This document shows, piece after piece, positions 1 to 13,180 of a stretch of DNA of 64,000 bases. The stretch spans positions 9,823,461-9,887,460 of the forward strand of contig BROE01000020.1 in assembly GCA_036571765.1 (NCBI GenBank). The letters run 5' to 3'. This stretch comes from Plecoglossus altivelis. Taxonomy: Eukaryota > Chordata > Actinopteri > Osmeriformes > Plecoglossidae. Position numbers and translations under genes: made by a program. The notes below the pieces were generated by a model. That model was not told where the DNA came from. It worked only from the letters and a program-made list of their open reading frames with translations, and did no database searches. Within the stretch, counting starts at the first letter, position 1. Each line of letters starts with the position of its first letter.

Positions 1-24
1 CTATTTTTCGCTTCTAGTTTACAG

Positions 25-80
25 GCTCTCTCTCTCCTCTCTCCCCCGTCTCTCTCTCTCTCCCTTTCTCCTTTCTCCTT
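25..80 (+). repeat. CT-rich low-complexity stretch
   Basis: Nearly pure pyrimidine (CTCTCTCTC with C runs) at the left edge of the window. Confidence 0.9.
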
Positions 81-3000
81 GATGGCGAGTCAGCAAAAAG
101 CCAGGAGCTGTGGCTCCCCACAGTGCACCTGCCAGGAAGTGATCCTGCTCACTCCAGCCAGGGAGGCTTCAGGGATACATGAGGCATCGGAGCTGGAGGC
201 TGGGCATGTAGCTGGGAGGGCAAGCACAGGCACAGAGGAAGGCCAAGCATGCATTCATTTGTGAGATGACATGTCTTGAAACCTTCTAAAGATTCTACTT
301 TAAAAGGTTGTCATGGTGTTATAGCTGTAGTGTAGCATCACTGAACACTGGTAAGACGTGTTCAGTATTTACTCTGAGCACCAACTCTTGCTGGGAGTTA
401 TGGCTGCAGGTTCAGGCAGTGTTGGTTGTGTAGACCTGCCCGTCAGCGTTCAGCAGGGGCCAGCAGGGTAGAGAGTACAGTGTGATACTCGAGCAGGCAG
501 CAGCGACACACACAGTTCCAAGTCCCCTCAACCTCAAATCCCACAGGACCCTTTTTCAATTTAACACAGCACTCCACCGGATTTCACTCACTCCAGACTC
601 TGGCACATCTTTGACACTTTTACATTAGAAACACAGGCCTCTCATGATTAAAAGCGCCAGACCCCAAAACACACACACCACACATACACGCCATCGCTCT
701 CTCTATAGTGAGCTGTAACATGAGATGGGTGTCCCTTCCCTGTCTCTTGTTTCCCACTAAATCAAGCACAAATAACTCACCGTCTCCTTCGCCTATCTTG
801 ATTTCGCTCCAAAGATAAGAACACCATTTCTTGTTTTCATTGGCCTTGAGTGCTAAGAATGGGAGCACAGAACCAATCTAAGATAGAGATACCGTAGATA
901 GGATTGGATTGGCCATGTGTGTTCTGTCTCAAATGAGGATGTTTTGAAAAGAACACAAGACAAGCTCACAAGCTAAACACCAGTTTGGAAGAGAGGCATC
1001 CACAAGACAAAGAGCTCTTTTGGTCAGAAATCCCCTCCGAACTGCTGAATCTCCTGGCACAGTAGGGCCGACTGTTGGATTGGCAGTACTGATTACTATC
1101 AAAACCCTGGTTTAGACTAGTTAAGTATAGTCTAAACGGACACATAGGGAGCTCACTGCTGCAGTACAAGTCTGGCAATGAATTCCCAACATGCGTGCGC
1201 CGTGGCCCAGTGCTGCCCCTGATAGTGATTGTGCTGGGGGTAGGGAGCTGAGCAGTACAGAGTATTTACTGATGCAGTTATCTTGTCCTGTGACAGGCAG
1301 AATCAATCAATCACTGGGCCACGGCTCGGCTAAGCCACGCATTCCAGGCACATCCCCTCACTTCAGGGGAGGAGACGGCAGTGTTAGCCGAGCCAAATTT
1401 GATCAACAAATGCAGTTCCCCTGTGCCACAGCTATCTAAGATGAAGATGATATTATGAGAAAGAGAGCAAAGTGATGAAGACAGCACAGAGCGAAAGAAG
1501 AACTCCAGGTGGATCCTCACTATCTCATCTTCTTAAAGGCACAGTGCCTCTCTACAGGGGGAAGAAAAAAACCCATGTATCCTGATCCAGAAGACATTCC
1601 ACACTGCACATTCCCTTTAACAGACCCGAGGTCCCAGCATTTATATGTCAGACACATATTTGGATTCATTATCAATACTTAAAGAAGGAAAAAAGAAGAA
1701 AAAAAAGTTTGTCTGTCAAAATTTCATTCCAATTAAAAACTGTCTGCGCAGGTGAATACAAGTGACATTTCAAATAATTTCTTTAAAAAACATTACAGAC
1801 ATGTACGCACATTTTAAAAGGTGAAAAGATTTGCATTTTTCAATGAGAAAAAATAAATATAGTGTCGAGTGTGCAGATAAGAGCTTAGTAATTAGGAGCA
1901 GCCACGATGGTGGAAAACATTAGAAGAATAAACCTGGACTAGTTTGCTTCTGCTTGGTTGCCCTACAGATATTTTACATTATTCAATCCAAAATACCATC
2001 TTTCTGATTCTAACTTTCTTTCTGCATGTTAATGTTTAATAAGGGCCCTTGGCTATCTATGGGCACAATTATTAGATATCCGCAGAGAGAAATTGAAAAA
2101 TTAATCATACTCTCAATTTTGTTCCTCTCTGATACATAGGAAATGGCTCTAAGAGCTCTGGCGTCTCCCCAGTCGTATGCCCAATCTAGACACAATCAAG
2201 CAGTTGCCAGGGAAGGTTGCTTGTTCCGGAAAGACAATTGCATCAATACAGTAAGTAACAGATTATTTACATGTTGATATGCCACTTATCATGATATGCC
2301 ACAACATGGATTAGCTTGCTGCAAGCTCCAACAATTACTGTTTATCCGCGACACGACAAAAGAAAAAAAAGAGAAAAAATTGCCATGTGCATAATTATAA
2401 AAAATATTACACAAGTGGTATAGTGGGGATTGTTATACGATAGGAAGTTGTGCTGATAAGTGGAGACATTAGGGAAATTACTCGGTCGCTCTCGCACACA
2501 CACCACACACATTGACATCCACACATTAACACTGTAGCAGAAGTGTGTGTTTCAGGAATATGTATGCATATGAAGAGTACTGGCAGCAGCATCTGCACAC
2601 ACAAATTACATGAAACACTATGGCTTATGCATGGCCAATTTCCATATAGCAGCATTATACATTTCAAAGCCCTTTAGTTTTGGATGGCTAATGTTGATGT
2701 TGACCCTAAATGCATAACAACGACTCAGTTTGATCATATTAAACAAGCTTTGTACTATGAACGTACAAAGTATACGCTACCTGCAGTGTGCTGTGCTTCT
2801 GACAAATATACTATAGAGAAGTAACCTATTTAGTTCCTGTTGGGTGTAGCTGGGTCTGGCTGTGGTAAAGATGTTTGAAGGCTGTCTGTCTCTATCAGTG
2901 TTCAGCATGGTGGCAGTGAAGAAGCCAGCCTGGTCTTTCCTCCCACAGCCCTTCTATTGGACATTCACTGACATTTCCATGCGACAGTAGCCAGTCACCC

Positions 3001-4456
3001 AGTCAGCCAACCAGAAAGAGACAGACAGACAGACAAACACAGGTCTATCTAAACAACTCTTTTAAGTCCTATGCCCAGAAGCAACACGGCCTTTTGTCCG
3101 GTCGCTGTATACCAATGTCATCCAGCTCTAATCAAGCAGAAAATGGTCATAAATATTTCTTTCTGCTAGATTTCACATTCGCATTTCATGCAGGGTCATG
3201 ATATTTTCCCTCTACCTCCAGGGAGTACCTAATGCAAGAAACAGTTACTTATATTCAAGGCTCATGTCCCCATAGTCAAATGTAGAACATATTCACAATT
3301 CAGAGGCAAACAGAGAGCAAGGGAGGAAGATGAAAGGGGAGAAAGCATATGGACCTTTCTTATTTTCTGTGCCATTTACTGGCTAGTACTTTCACAGCCA
3401 TCCCATTACATCATGGCAGTGATTGTAAACAAGCAAATAACAACAGAGCATTGAAACCCACAGCAAGACGGTAACACACACCCATGCTCCAGAGGGCCCC
3501 CTGCCTCCCAACAGTGGAGAAAACATTTGTTTTTATTGTTCCATTTTAATAATATATATCCTTTTTTTTACAGAGAGAGGCAAAGAGAGAATGAGGATTT
3601 ATGCGAGGGCTGTTCCTGGTTCAGTATTTATTGCGCACGTCATTCACAGGATGCCAGAGTGCCATCACTTTTATTTATGAGGAGCCATGCTATCATAGAA
3701 GCAGCATATCATTCTCTAAATGGTATACAACTATTCATTTGCACATGTTGGCCCGGCCATTTTTCTCTCAAATAGAGGCCACGTCACTCCTGAACGCTCT
3801 GGGTCATTATTAATCACTGATACACACTCTGATGGGGGAACACACGTCAAATCATCAAATTCACTCCGAGGGTACAATCAGGGTCCACATATACTGTACT
3901 TACTTTGGTAGAGTGTCATTTAATATTACCTGTCAGCCGTGGACTGTACTTTCCCCCTTCAACTATAAAATATATTATTGTTTTTGCATCAGTATTTCAA
4001 TTACCATTTTTGTCCTCTGAAGGGATCTCCCTTCCACCTCTTCCAGCCAGCATATAAAACAACAAGGTCATGTCCACCCCCCTCTGTAGTGACTGCGCTC
4101 AATGAAACAGACTTCCTTTCCATATTCAGTCTTTTATAGCCTTGCCTGAAGACGCTCTGTCCCAGCAAGTGTGCGCCGTGAGGATTTTAATCGTAGAGAT
4201 GCAGTGTAAGAGCTTAGACAACTTCACAACAAACAGTTGTCCCAATCCCCTCCATGGATCTTCTCCATCCACGCAGGTTCAGAGGTCACGCCTCTCCTGT
4301 TGACTGCTGTTGACAGAGAGCGCTGATGAACAGGGGGACAGGGAGAAGAACAAGCAGCCACTGAGTGGGATCCCTTTGGTTGTGCTCAAGCACCTTCATC
4401 ATCACTTCATCCTATCAGGCGGATAACCTGTTTAGAGCCTTACTGGAGCGCTGGGG

Positions 4457-4508
4457 AGAGGCGACGTGCAGAAGCGACGTGGAGAGGCAACGTGGAGAGG
4501 TGCGGTGG
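4457..4508 (+). repeat. 13-bp tandem repeat, four copies
   Basis: Four adjacent 13-mers with only substitutions between them: agaggcgacgtgc, agaagcgacgtgg, agaggcaacgtgg, agaggtgcggtgg. The short open frames across it have no family resemblance. Confidence 0.85.
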
Positions 4509-4964
4509 GCACATGCTTCACAAGATGCTCTGGGGAGCCATATCTGAGACCTGCGTGCTCCCAGACTCCAGGCGGTAAAAAGCTGTTTGTTTCGCTTGCA
4601 CATCGCTTTGCTCTCCTTTGAGTCTGTGGCCTTCCTACTCTGTCATCCCAGCCTGGCCTGGACCCACAGGCTGACACAGGGAACCAGCCCTGACATCTAT
4701 TATCTACAGGGTGTGTGTACATTATGAATAAGATATATCAGGCAGTTTCAATACAGCATTTCCACATTAGCCCCTGTCTATCAGTAACTCCCCCCCCCTC
4801 CTCGCAACACATCCACTGGAAACAGACACACTCTTGCTGTACACATAGCATGTGCCATGTAAACCATCCGTGTGTAAACTGAGCCATTTTGTGGGATGCA
4901 AACCCTAAACCAAGAGAAGGGCTCTGGAGCATCCTAGATGCCTCTATCAGAGGTGGGTGCAGCA

Positions 4965-5420
4965 ACAAGGATTAGGGCTTTATTGGAACAAATAAGTGCT
5001 TTAATGGGAGAAAGTCCCAGTTTCAATTTCAATAGCTCGTTTAACCCTTATCTGTCCAATTCCTTAGGGCCTATTCTATGTTAATTGGATCTACATTGCA
5101 CTTGCATTGGGGGTGTTAACAAGCACAGCCTATGAATATTAATTACCCAGAAGTTTTCTGTGTAAGGAATACTTTCCTGATACATATTAATTCTATGAAG
5201 TTTTTAAAGTAGAACTCTCATTAAAAATGCATAAGCCCTGTGCTTGAATGTTTTCCCAAGAGGTATTGTGCATCTTTAACTTTATCCCTAATAAATTGGG
5301 TCAAATTGGCCATTCTAGATGAATATCTTCTCTTAAATAGGCATTATTATTCAACTATATGTAAACATTCCTAACCATGAAATATGGTGTTTTACTCCAG
5401 CTGTGTTTTGACAATGGCTA
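4965..5420. promoter_or_regulatory. Enhancer-like AT-rich block
   Basis: Unique sequence with no repeat or open frame and many homeodomain-type cores (gttaattgga, atattaattaccc, acatattaattc, cctaataaattggg). Inference only: this is the typical make-up of conserved non-coding elements in developmental gene introns. Confidence 0.35.
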
Positions 5421-6829
5421 TTAAACCCTGTCATGTTTGGGCCTGTACTTTCCCATCCTCAGCCTCCTGAGGCCCTCTTAAAACGGTTACTTATTTACAA
5501 CGCTAAATACACAAGCTGCTTGACTAAACAGATCAGCATTAGACTGCATTTGGGTGTGTGTGTCTGGGTGAGCAACCAGCTTGCCTGTCTGTGATGTGAT
5601 GTACATATGTACATCTGTGAGTGATGTGTGTCGGGGGAGGGGGGGTTGGGTAGGTATAACTTTAAATAAAACATCAGTGATGCATTAGTCAAAGTCCTTT
5701 GGATGCCTTATCTGTCTCAATATGCCATCTAATACTAAAACAACACAGACGGGTTTCCCTGTCTGCCTCTCCAGCCCAGCTGCTCCAGACACCTGCTCAA
5801 AGTTTAGAGTTCCCTGTCCTGCACAAACACACAGGCGCAGCCATCAAAGACCATCCGGGTGCCACACAATGCAAGCCACTTCATGCTTCCTAATGATACC
5901 AGCATGTAGAGTCGCATCATTTTCATAGGAGGCACTCCTGTATGACTCCTTATCTGGGACACACACAGACTTTCACGCAAAGGCATGTGGAAATAACACC
6001 CACACACATGTGCACACCCACACCCACTACATCAGCCTGATAAATATAGGATGTGAAACTCTACAAACAATACACCTTTCAGCAGATTACACTCTCTCAG
6101 CCCCACCCCCTCCCCCGACCCCTCCTCCTCCCTCATCTCCACTACTCCTCAACATATTTTCCAGGCAGTGACCGTTTGACCTGAAATCCATTATCCCCAC
6201 TGGTTCTTTTCATGTGGCTGGGTTGAGATGGGAGCCAAACTGCAGCACAGTCTCTTACCTTGAAGCGATCCAGTCTTGTTGAAACATGGGGGGTGTGGGA
6301 TTGGGGGGGCAGGGAAGGTTAAAGAGGCCCTCTGATTACCTCATTGTCAAACAACTCCTCTGGTCCCCCTGCCCACATAGACCAGGGCAGGGAGGGTGAG
6401 TAAACAGGATGTCTACCCATGGAACAGTCAACTATTTTAAACTCTGGGGTATGCAGACGTGAGACATGCACTTCATTGCTCCTCTTGCAGGCTCAGAGAG
6501 ACCCACTGGAAGCGAAGTCAACAACACAACATGGATGAGTTCACAAGGCGGCCATCTTGGAACTTGTCTGTGAGACATCGGTTAGGTACCTGGTGGTTTG
6601 CCTCTCAAACTCCTTCAGCACATCTCTGACAACAACACCGCTTTAAAATCATCCCCAGTCTAAATGGATCTGTTCCTGGGAGAAAATAGGAAATGCAACA
6701 ATTAACTGTGCTCAAAAAGCAATATGGAGAAATTGCGAGAGGCTAAGGCCTTTTACAAAAACAGTGATGAGGTTTTCAGTGACAAGTGTCGATTTCTTCT
6801 CTTTTCTTTGCAATTTCTACATACCAACG

Positions 6830-7120
6830 CATTACTGTTCAATTTTCACCTCCATCTGTGTGATTATTAATCAGATCACACATCAATTGCCAGAACCACC
6901 AAAGAAATTTAGCCTGTAATAAAACTGTCATGTGCGCTGGTATAAAGACAGATGTTGCCAGTTGTGTGATAACATAATTAAACTGTTCTGTGAGGGATTC
7001 CATAAAATTATTCAAATTGGACGAGCACTATCATTTTACCAATAAAGCAATTTAGGGCAATATGCAGTGTCATAACACTGATGTTATCAGCTCCTCCAGA
7101 TTTTCCAATAAGTTTGAGCC
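6830..7120. promoter_or_regulatory. Enhancer-like AT-rich block
   Basis: Contains tgattattaatcagatcaca, ataacataattaaactg and aaaattattcaaattgg in unique sequence. No coding signal. Conservation is not tested. Confidence 0.35.
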
Positions 7121-7281
7121 TCTCCCATACCAAGCCCCATCTGACAATATGAACAGTTTACAAGCAGATACCTGAGAGCACTAAAAGATGCTGAAGACAC
7201 AATCCACAACATTACACACACACACACCACTAGCCACACACGCAGTACACTGGCTCATTTGAACATGATCCTCTCCAAGGA

Positions 7282-7345
7282 AGTGTGCGTTGGTGTTCGT
7301 GTGTGCATGTGTGCAAGCGTGCGTGCGTGCGTGGGTGCGTGTGCA
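7282..7345 (+). repeat. GTGT/GCGT alternating purine-pyrimidine stretch
   Basis: Alternating GTGTGC and GCGTGCGTGC run, including four consecutive CGTG units around 7318-7332. This is potential Z-DNA. Confidence 0.8.
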
Positions 7346-7847
7346 CAACTACAGCCCTTAGGAAGGAAACACACACTGATAGGATAACACGCTATAGCCC
7401 TTGGACACACACCACACAGAGAATCCTGTCCTTTATCCTAGGTATTAGATATGCAATGCTGAACAGATACACTGCTAGGGAGAAAGACCACAAAACATAC
7501 TGACAATGAAGAGAATTCAATTCAAATGCATAGTGATAAGACCGTTTTCTCCTTGTAACACAGGATGTATTTCATCTGAGAAGCAGCTTGTGCTCCGGCA
7601 GCCCTGGTCTCCACAGTCAAGTGCACGCAATCAGCAGAGATCTGCCGCGTGAGAGCTCCTCCAGCCCCACCTCTGACTTCATGCTGTTAACCTCTCTCAT
7701 TGAGATGCTGTCAGGTCTGATCACTGGTCACACAGCTGGCCAGGCCACAGCCAACCCTGGCGGAGTGGGAGAGGAGACAGTTATGTGATACCGAGGCTTA
7801 GCACTTAGCACTGCCTCCTGAGCTGCACAGAGGATGAGAGGTATAGC

Positions 7848-8256
7848 GAGATAGACAGAAAGAGAGAGGAAAAGTGAGAGAGAGAGGATGAGAGAGTCAG
7901 AATGAAAGGACAGGAGAGAGAGAGGCAAGAGAGAAAATGGGGGAGAGAGAGAGACAAAAAACAGAGCTGGAGGGGGAGAGAGAAGAGAAAGAAGAGAGAG
8001 AGAGAGTGAGGAGAGAGTGAGACAGACAGGCGACAGACAGCAGACGAAGAAGGGAGGGAGAGAGGAGGAGAAAGAGAGGTAGAGCGAAAGAGAGAGAGAG
8101 GGGGGGAGAGAGGGGAGAAGAGAGCAAGAAGAGAGAGAGCCTGCGAGAGAGAGAGAGAGGGAGAGAGAGGAGCGTGGTGCCCGCAGAGAGACCGAGAGGA
8201 GAGGAGAGAACCTCGCGGAGATAGAGAGAAGAGAAGGTTGAGAGAGTTAAAGAGGG
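7848..8256 (+). repeat. GA-rich polypurine tract (~400 bp)
   Basis: About 400 bp are dominated by GAGAGA with short AAG and GGG interruptions. On the foxp1 transcript strand it is a CU-rich tract. The 148-residue reverse-strand frame over it (S, L and P only in long runs) is a by-product. Confidence 0.95.
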
Positions 8257-11200
8257 GATTGTGGGTACTGTAGATGAGATGTGCATCTTTACATCCTCGG
8301 TGTCCAGGAGGGACCTTGTAAGATTTAAATTATGCAAACACACAACCTGTGCTTGCTCAGCTCTTTCAGCGGCTGTACGTGTGGCGCCAAGGTGTCACTC
8401 GGTACACGCAATCCTACTGAGGCCTTTACTATGTGTGTGAGAGAGGGGGAGAAACATTCTGAAATGGGATGCCTTATCTTTCGATTTGTAACAAAGCTGT
8501 AAAGCACTTGTGTGACAAAGATGACTAGATGGATGAGTCTGCAATAAAGGACAGGCCATTATTCATCGCTGTTGTTCTTTTTCTGATTATATTGTTGCCG
8601 GGTACAGTATTTGTGACACTCAGGGAATGGGTGGCAATTTTTTTGGAATCTCTCCAACTTGATTAAAAGGACACTTCTAAGGGACAGGATATTAATATTT
8701 AATAATTCACAGTTATATCATTTGAACCTCTTTCTAGCAAAAGAAATGGTTGCTTACTTAAACATGCAGGATACAAATGTTCTGCCTAAATGGACCATAA
8801 ATCATCCCACGTTATTATGATACAGTATGTTCTGCAGACATCAGTTCAAAAGACTACTGACTGATTCAAACCTTTCTGTTGATGTTACTTCTGTTATGGT
8901 GCATCTGCTGCTAAGGACAATGTACCATCCGGTTTCACAAAAAACAACAATACCAACCGAAAACCCACATGAGTCTCACAGAGCTATTGCACAAACGGAC
9001 TCACTTTTATAGATTTGTTTTCATTTGTTTTGTATCTCAGCTCAGATCTTCACTTCCTCATGAAAGACGAAGCAAAAACCACAGCTTCTGCTCCAAAAGC
9101 AAGAGTTTAACATAAACAAAGACGTAGTGTTAGAAAAGGAGCCTTGCTCCACTGTTGTGTAAACAATACCCTGCATTCGACATGTGATGGTTAGACTTGT
9201 CATTGTCAAAGTCTGACCTTCTGTAGAAAAGCAAAGGTACTGAAAAATCTTTGTCAATCTCTGCAACATGTACACCAGCTGCGTGTCTCCATTATGTGAG
9301 GGTTGCACCAAAACAAGTAGACGCAGAACAAGGTACACTATCATCACTTTTCAACTTGTGTCAAGCTTGACGGGGAATGCAAATACTAAATATATTCCCC
9401 CAAAATCGCACTCATCTAAAAAAGCAGGAAAGGGAATCATTTCACTGCCTTTCACCTGATGTTTGACTTACTAATAGAGATGTTTAAGTCAAGCTTATGG
9501 TCCACTTCCCCCAATTCTGACTAGTCGGCAAGATGAATTCCCCTGTCAGAATCAAGATGATCAAACAGATTACAATTATTTTATCCCCCATCTTTATTAA
9601 TGAGCACTGTCTTTCATGGTTATGTTCCCTAATAAGAATAAATGATATGCCACCACCACATTTGTTGTTCCCACTGACTCAGGGGGCTCTAATATATTTG
9701 CACTTTAAGTCCGAGAAAATTCTGGATTGATTTTTGCATCACCAAAAGGGAAAAAGTGACTTGGATGTTTCCCTGAGAACAAAGGAAACAGAAACCCAGC
9801 CTCCTTGTCAGTCCACCGTATATTAGTGCAACTAGCAAATAAAACTTAAAAGACAGACTGCAATATGCCACAAAAGTAAAAGTTATCAAGTAATTGAGCG
9901 AAGATCTTAATGCCCAAGGGACAATTAACATGGTTCATGGTGCATGAGTGAAATCCAGGGGTAGTCTAATGGGAGAATAAAACGACAGGCGCCTTCTCAG
10001 GAATCCTCCGCTGGTAAGTACCCTATCAAAGGAGAGTGCCAGGAGCTCCGAGTGAGACATCTCGTCCTTCATCCCCAACCATGGACCATTTATCACACGC
10101 AACAATTAATACACCAAACGCTGTTTCCAGCATCCACCGTCTGTCACAGAAATTAACCAAGGGATTTGTTTCACAGAGGGCTAAACAGAAAACAGGTGCC
10201 AAGCTGAAATGAAGAGTTAGAATGGTGCTGTGATGGTCTAACCCGTGTTTACTGGAATCTAAAGAGCCAGTTTGTCACTCTCTGCGTAGAAGATGCCTGA
10301 TCTTAGAGAGTAATCACTCGGAGCAGATGACTACGAAACGGAGGCTGTCCCTGAATGTTTTTCTCCATGCAAGGAAGGTCCTCCCCCCACCCCCCCATCC
10401 CTCTCCCCTCGGTGTCAAGTGTGCATCCGTGACACATTAGACCCCTCTCTCCCTCTCCCCCCATCTTTCTCTTGTCTGCCTCACATTGATCAAAGTTGTA
10501 ACCCCTGTTGTCTTTGCAGAGCGAATCAGAATGCGCCCCTGGCAAAGAATGAAGGAAAAGTCAACAGGAATTAAGTTTCAGTGCAACTGTTTACTCAACT
10601 GTGGCCTGCAGTTATTGAAATTTTATCCACGGTTTTGTGTGACTACTGCAGTAATGAATTCAGCATGGCTGTGATTTTCTCACTGACGACATACTTGTTT
10701 TAAGCTGGAAAAGGATGGGGAGACGACTGGAGCTGCAGTGACGGAGAATAGGTAGATGGGACAGACAATGTGGATGAGGCCTGCAGGCCTTGCAGAAAGA
10801 CTGAGGAGCAGGACAGACGTATGCACGTCCAATTGCATATTCGATTTTTTTTTACTGCTCTTCTCTAATATCCAGTTAACTTTGCAACTCAGTGAATCTA
10901 CCCATTCGACCTACAGTACATACAGTATTTGTTACAATGCATCATCATGGTATGCGGGGGAAACAGTCACCGATTTACATGGGTAAGAGTAGAGTATGTT
11001 CCGCAAAAGGAAGATGTTCTTTGGAATTGTTCTTTTCTCCATACAGATGTTGACAGATGCAGCGTGACAAGAGACAGCACCTCAGAGCCTGCGAAACATC
11101 ACCAAACAGCTCCTGACAGCAACCACAGTGTTTCTGCAGGCCCAAGATAGCATGAGACACACTGATCTTTTCAATGTTGTTTCCTTAAACACAGTGTCGT

Positions 11201-11738
11201 GTGGCACACATAACTGACACCCACAGAAAGAGCTTGTCTGTTTGCTTCAAGTCTCAGATGGCGCAAATGTTTTGGGCTTCACTTATAATAAAGCTGCAGT
11301 GTTTCCCTGTGCCTTATTGGTTGGACATAGACGAGTGTGGCGTCGGTTGGGAGGGTTGGGGCATGTTTACAATGAGCTAAGGGAAAACCTGTCATCTCAT
11401 TGGACGCCACAGCTCTCTATCTGTCCCCACCATCCTGTGGCACCTACACACTTAAAATATGTTCAACTAACAGAATAAATATTTCACCAAAATGCAGATG
11501 ATGCATGCTACAGTAAACACGTCCGAATCCAAACACACAATCACTCGAGAGAGCACTTCTCCTTCTTTAAAAATTAAAAAATGCCCTTAATATACATAAA
11601 TAATAATAATAATGTGTTTATGTACTAGATGTACTTTCGGATGAGTATAAAATATTAACAAGCACTTTGCAGGAGGATTGGGGCTACTGTTGACATGCGT
11701 TGCTAATACCAGGTGTTAGAGGAGCCGCCCGGGTGTAC

Positions 11739-11917
11739 CTGGTGCTGCTGGAGATGAAGGAGGTCAGCGGCCGTCACGTCCACAGACGGAGTCGCACTCT
11801 TAGGCCTGGTGTCCCTGGCCTCTCTGGCTTCGGCCTCCAAGTTCACTGCTCCGTTTTGATTGGCTGGGCCGTTGTTTGTCGCCTCCGTCCCAGATTCTTG
11901 CATCATGACTTAACAAC
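11739..11917 (-). CDS. foxp1: foxp1 first coding exon (N-terminus of forkhead box protein P1), partial gene
   Basis: FOXP1 is a nuclear forkhead transcription factor, mainly a repressor, that dimerises through a leucine zipper and acts in neural, cardiac and lymphoid development. Seen: on the minus strand a pyrimidine-rich acceptor (tctccaactctttgctctcag) ends at 11918. Eleven UTR bases follow, then ATGATG (start at 11906), then 56 codons, then CAG|GTACAC with the donor GT at 11738-11737. The peptide begins MMQESGTE, has a QNG motif near residue 17, a DVTAADL stretch near residue 46 and ends LLHLQQHQ. From knowledge of the family, this is how FOXP1/2/4 begin, with the first coding exon ending just before the ALQ(V/A)ARQ glutamine-rich segment. 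The SGTE and AADL residues favour FOXP1 over FOXP2 or FOXP4. The coding part is 168 nt, so the junction is phase 0. Reading through the donor gives only about 11 more residues before a stop. All later exons lie outside the window to the left. The a or b duplicate is not resolved. Confidence 0.93.
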
Positions 11918-12989
11918 CTGAGAGCAAAGAGTTGGAGAAGCAGCTGTTAAAACAAGCCCACGTTTCAACTCTGGCCCTGACTGTAAACACGTGACCTTCC
12001 CATATCGTCTCACTTTTATTACAGCTTTTCCTATTGGTTCCTGCCCGACTGTTTCTTGTTTGTTTGCTTGCACTGTGTTCAGTGGAGCAAACACACGGAC
12101 ACACTCTAATTCGTTCGCTTTCCACTCAGTAATGAACTGCTCTTTTGTTTTGTCTTTCCGGCATAGATCCTTTGCAGATGACATGCCGGTGCTGGCTAGG
12201 AGGAAGGGGTACAGCTCAGGTTCTGTTTGTGTTCTCCGCTACAGCCGTGTACAGGGGAAACCAGCACACATCTGAAAGGAACCCAACCTCACAGAGGGAA
12301 AGCAGAGGAGCCCAAGAAAACACTCGCCCTCACAAACAAAACACTTTCTATGGAAATGGATATATTTACTCGTACGGTCCCAGAAGAACCACCACCGAAT
12401 GGCTTTTTAATGGGAAACAGGGCAATGGTGTGGGCCTGCCAAAGGATCTCCATGAGAAACATCCATTTTGAGACTGAGCAAAAACACGCAATTCCTAAAG
12501 GGGTGCTCAATTAACACCAAAATATGAGACTCCATTGAAATAGACCCTAGGAGTCCAGGCAAAAATATTGTCTGTAATAATTCTATTTCCGTGGAAAAAC
12601 ACAAACAGAAACAAAAGCTGTGCAATTGTGTGCACGTATACCACATGCAAAACTGCATTCGCACAATACGTTTTCATATTTCTCAAAGCCAAATAAGCAC
12701 GCCCTGACCCAAACAGCCAAGCTCAATACTTTAGGGGAAGTACACAGCCATATAGACCAATCCCACTGTCAATCATTCATTTGAGCTTTTTGGGGCCGTG
12801 ACAACCCAGACAGATACCCCACTCCCCCCATCCCTCTGCCCTCACCCTCTCTCCCTCCCATCTCTCAGGGGATGAATGCCAGCAACCCTGATGCTTATCT
12901 GAAGACTGTATTCCCGAAATCAGCAGTGAGATTTACATCTATTGTGTTTATCACAGGCCCCACTGGTGCGGCGAGTCTAGTCTACCAAT

Positions 12990-13180
12990 TCCAGGGCAGT
13001 TAATGAAGCTGACCAAGTCAGGCAGAAGTAAATTAACCTAGCTGATTAATTATTTATATGAAGCAGAATAAATGCCCTTAAAACACGGGGCCTCATCATG
13101 AAAGAAGGTAAAAATTGAACTAAATGCAAATTTATAGTGTTGCATTAAAGCCTTGTAATAGGAGGGCCAATACGTGTTAA
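12990..13180. promoter_or_regulatory. Enhancer-like block with exact POU octamer
   Basis: Includes gctgattaattatttat and the exact octamer ATGCAAAT at 13124-13131, about 1.1 kb upstream of the coding exon in transcript order. Function is inferred. Confidence 0.38.

Larger units (their letters stand above)
1..11738 (-). other. foxp1: foxp1 intron following the first coding exon (3' part outside window)
   Basis: This begins at the GTACAC donor of the coding exon and runs to the window edge. I found no exon encoding the glutamine-rich segment that should come next; a CAG-repeat exon would show as CTG runs on the plus strand, and none is present. The interval is non-coding: AT-rich unique blocks (notably 4965-5420 and 6830-7120), a CT-rich stretch at 25-80, a 13-bp tandem repeat at 4457-4508, a GT/GTGC stretch at 7282-7345 and a GA-rich tract at 7848-8256. 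The 148-residue open frame over 7897-8343 is GA-tract translation. Two exon-like segments (781-852 and 1362-1435) are listed as findings. Confidence 0.8.

Noticed and set aside
7897..8343. 148-residue reverse-strand open frame
   Set aside because: Translation of the GA tract at 7848-8256; low-complexity S/L/P sequence.
11739..11917. Assignment of the coding exon to foxp2 or foxp4 instead of foxp1
   Set aside because: The LLHLQ end is FOXP2-like, but MMQESGTE and the AADL stretch fit FOXP1 best, and FOXP4 starts differently. The choice rests on memory of the families and a database search would settle it.
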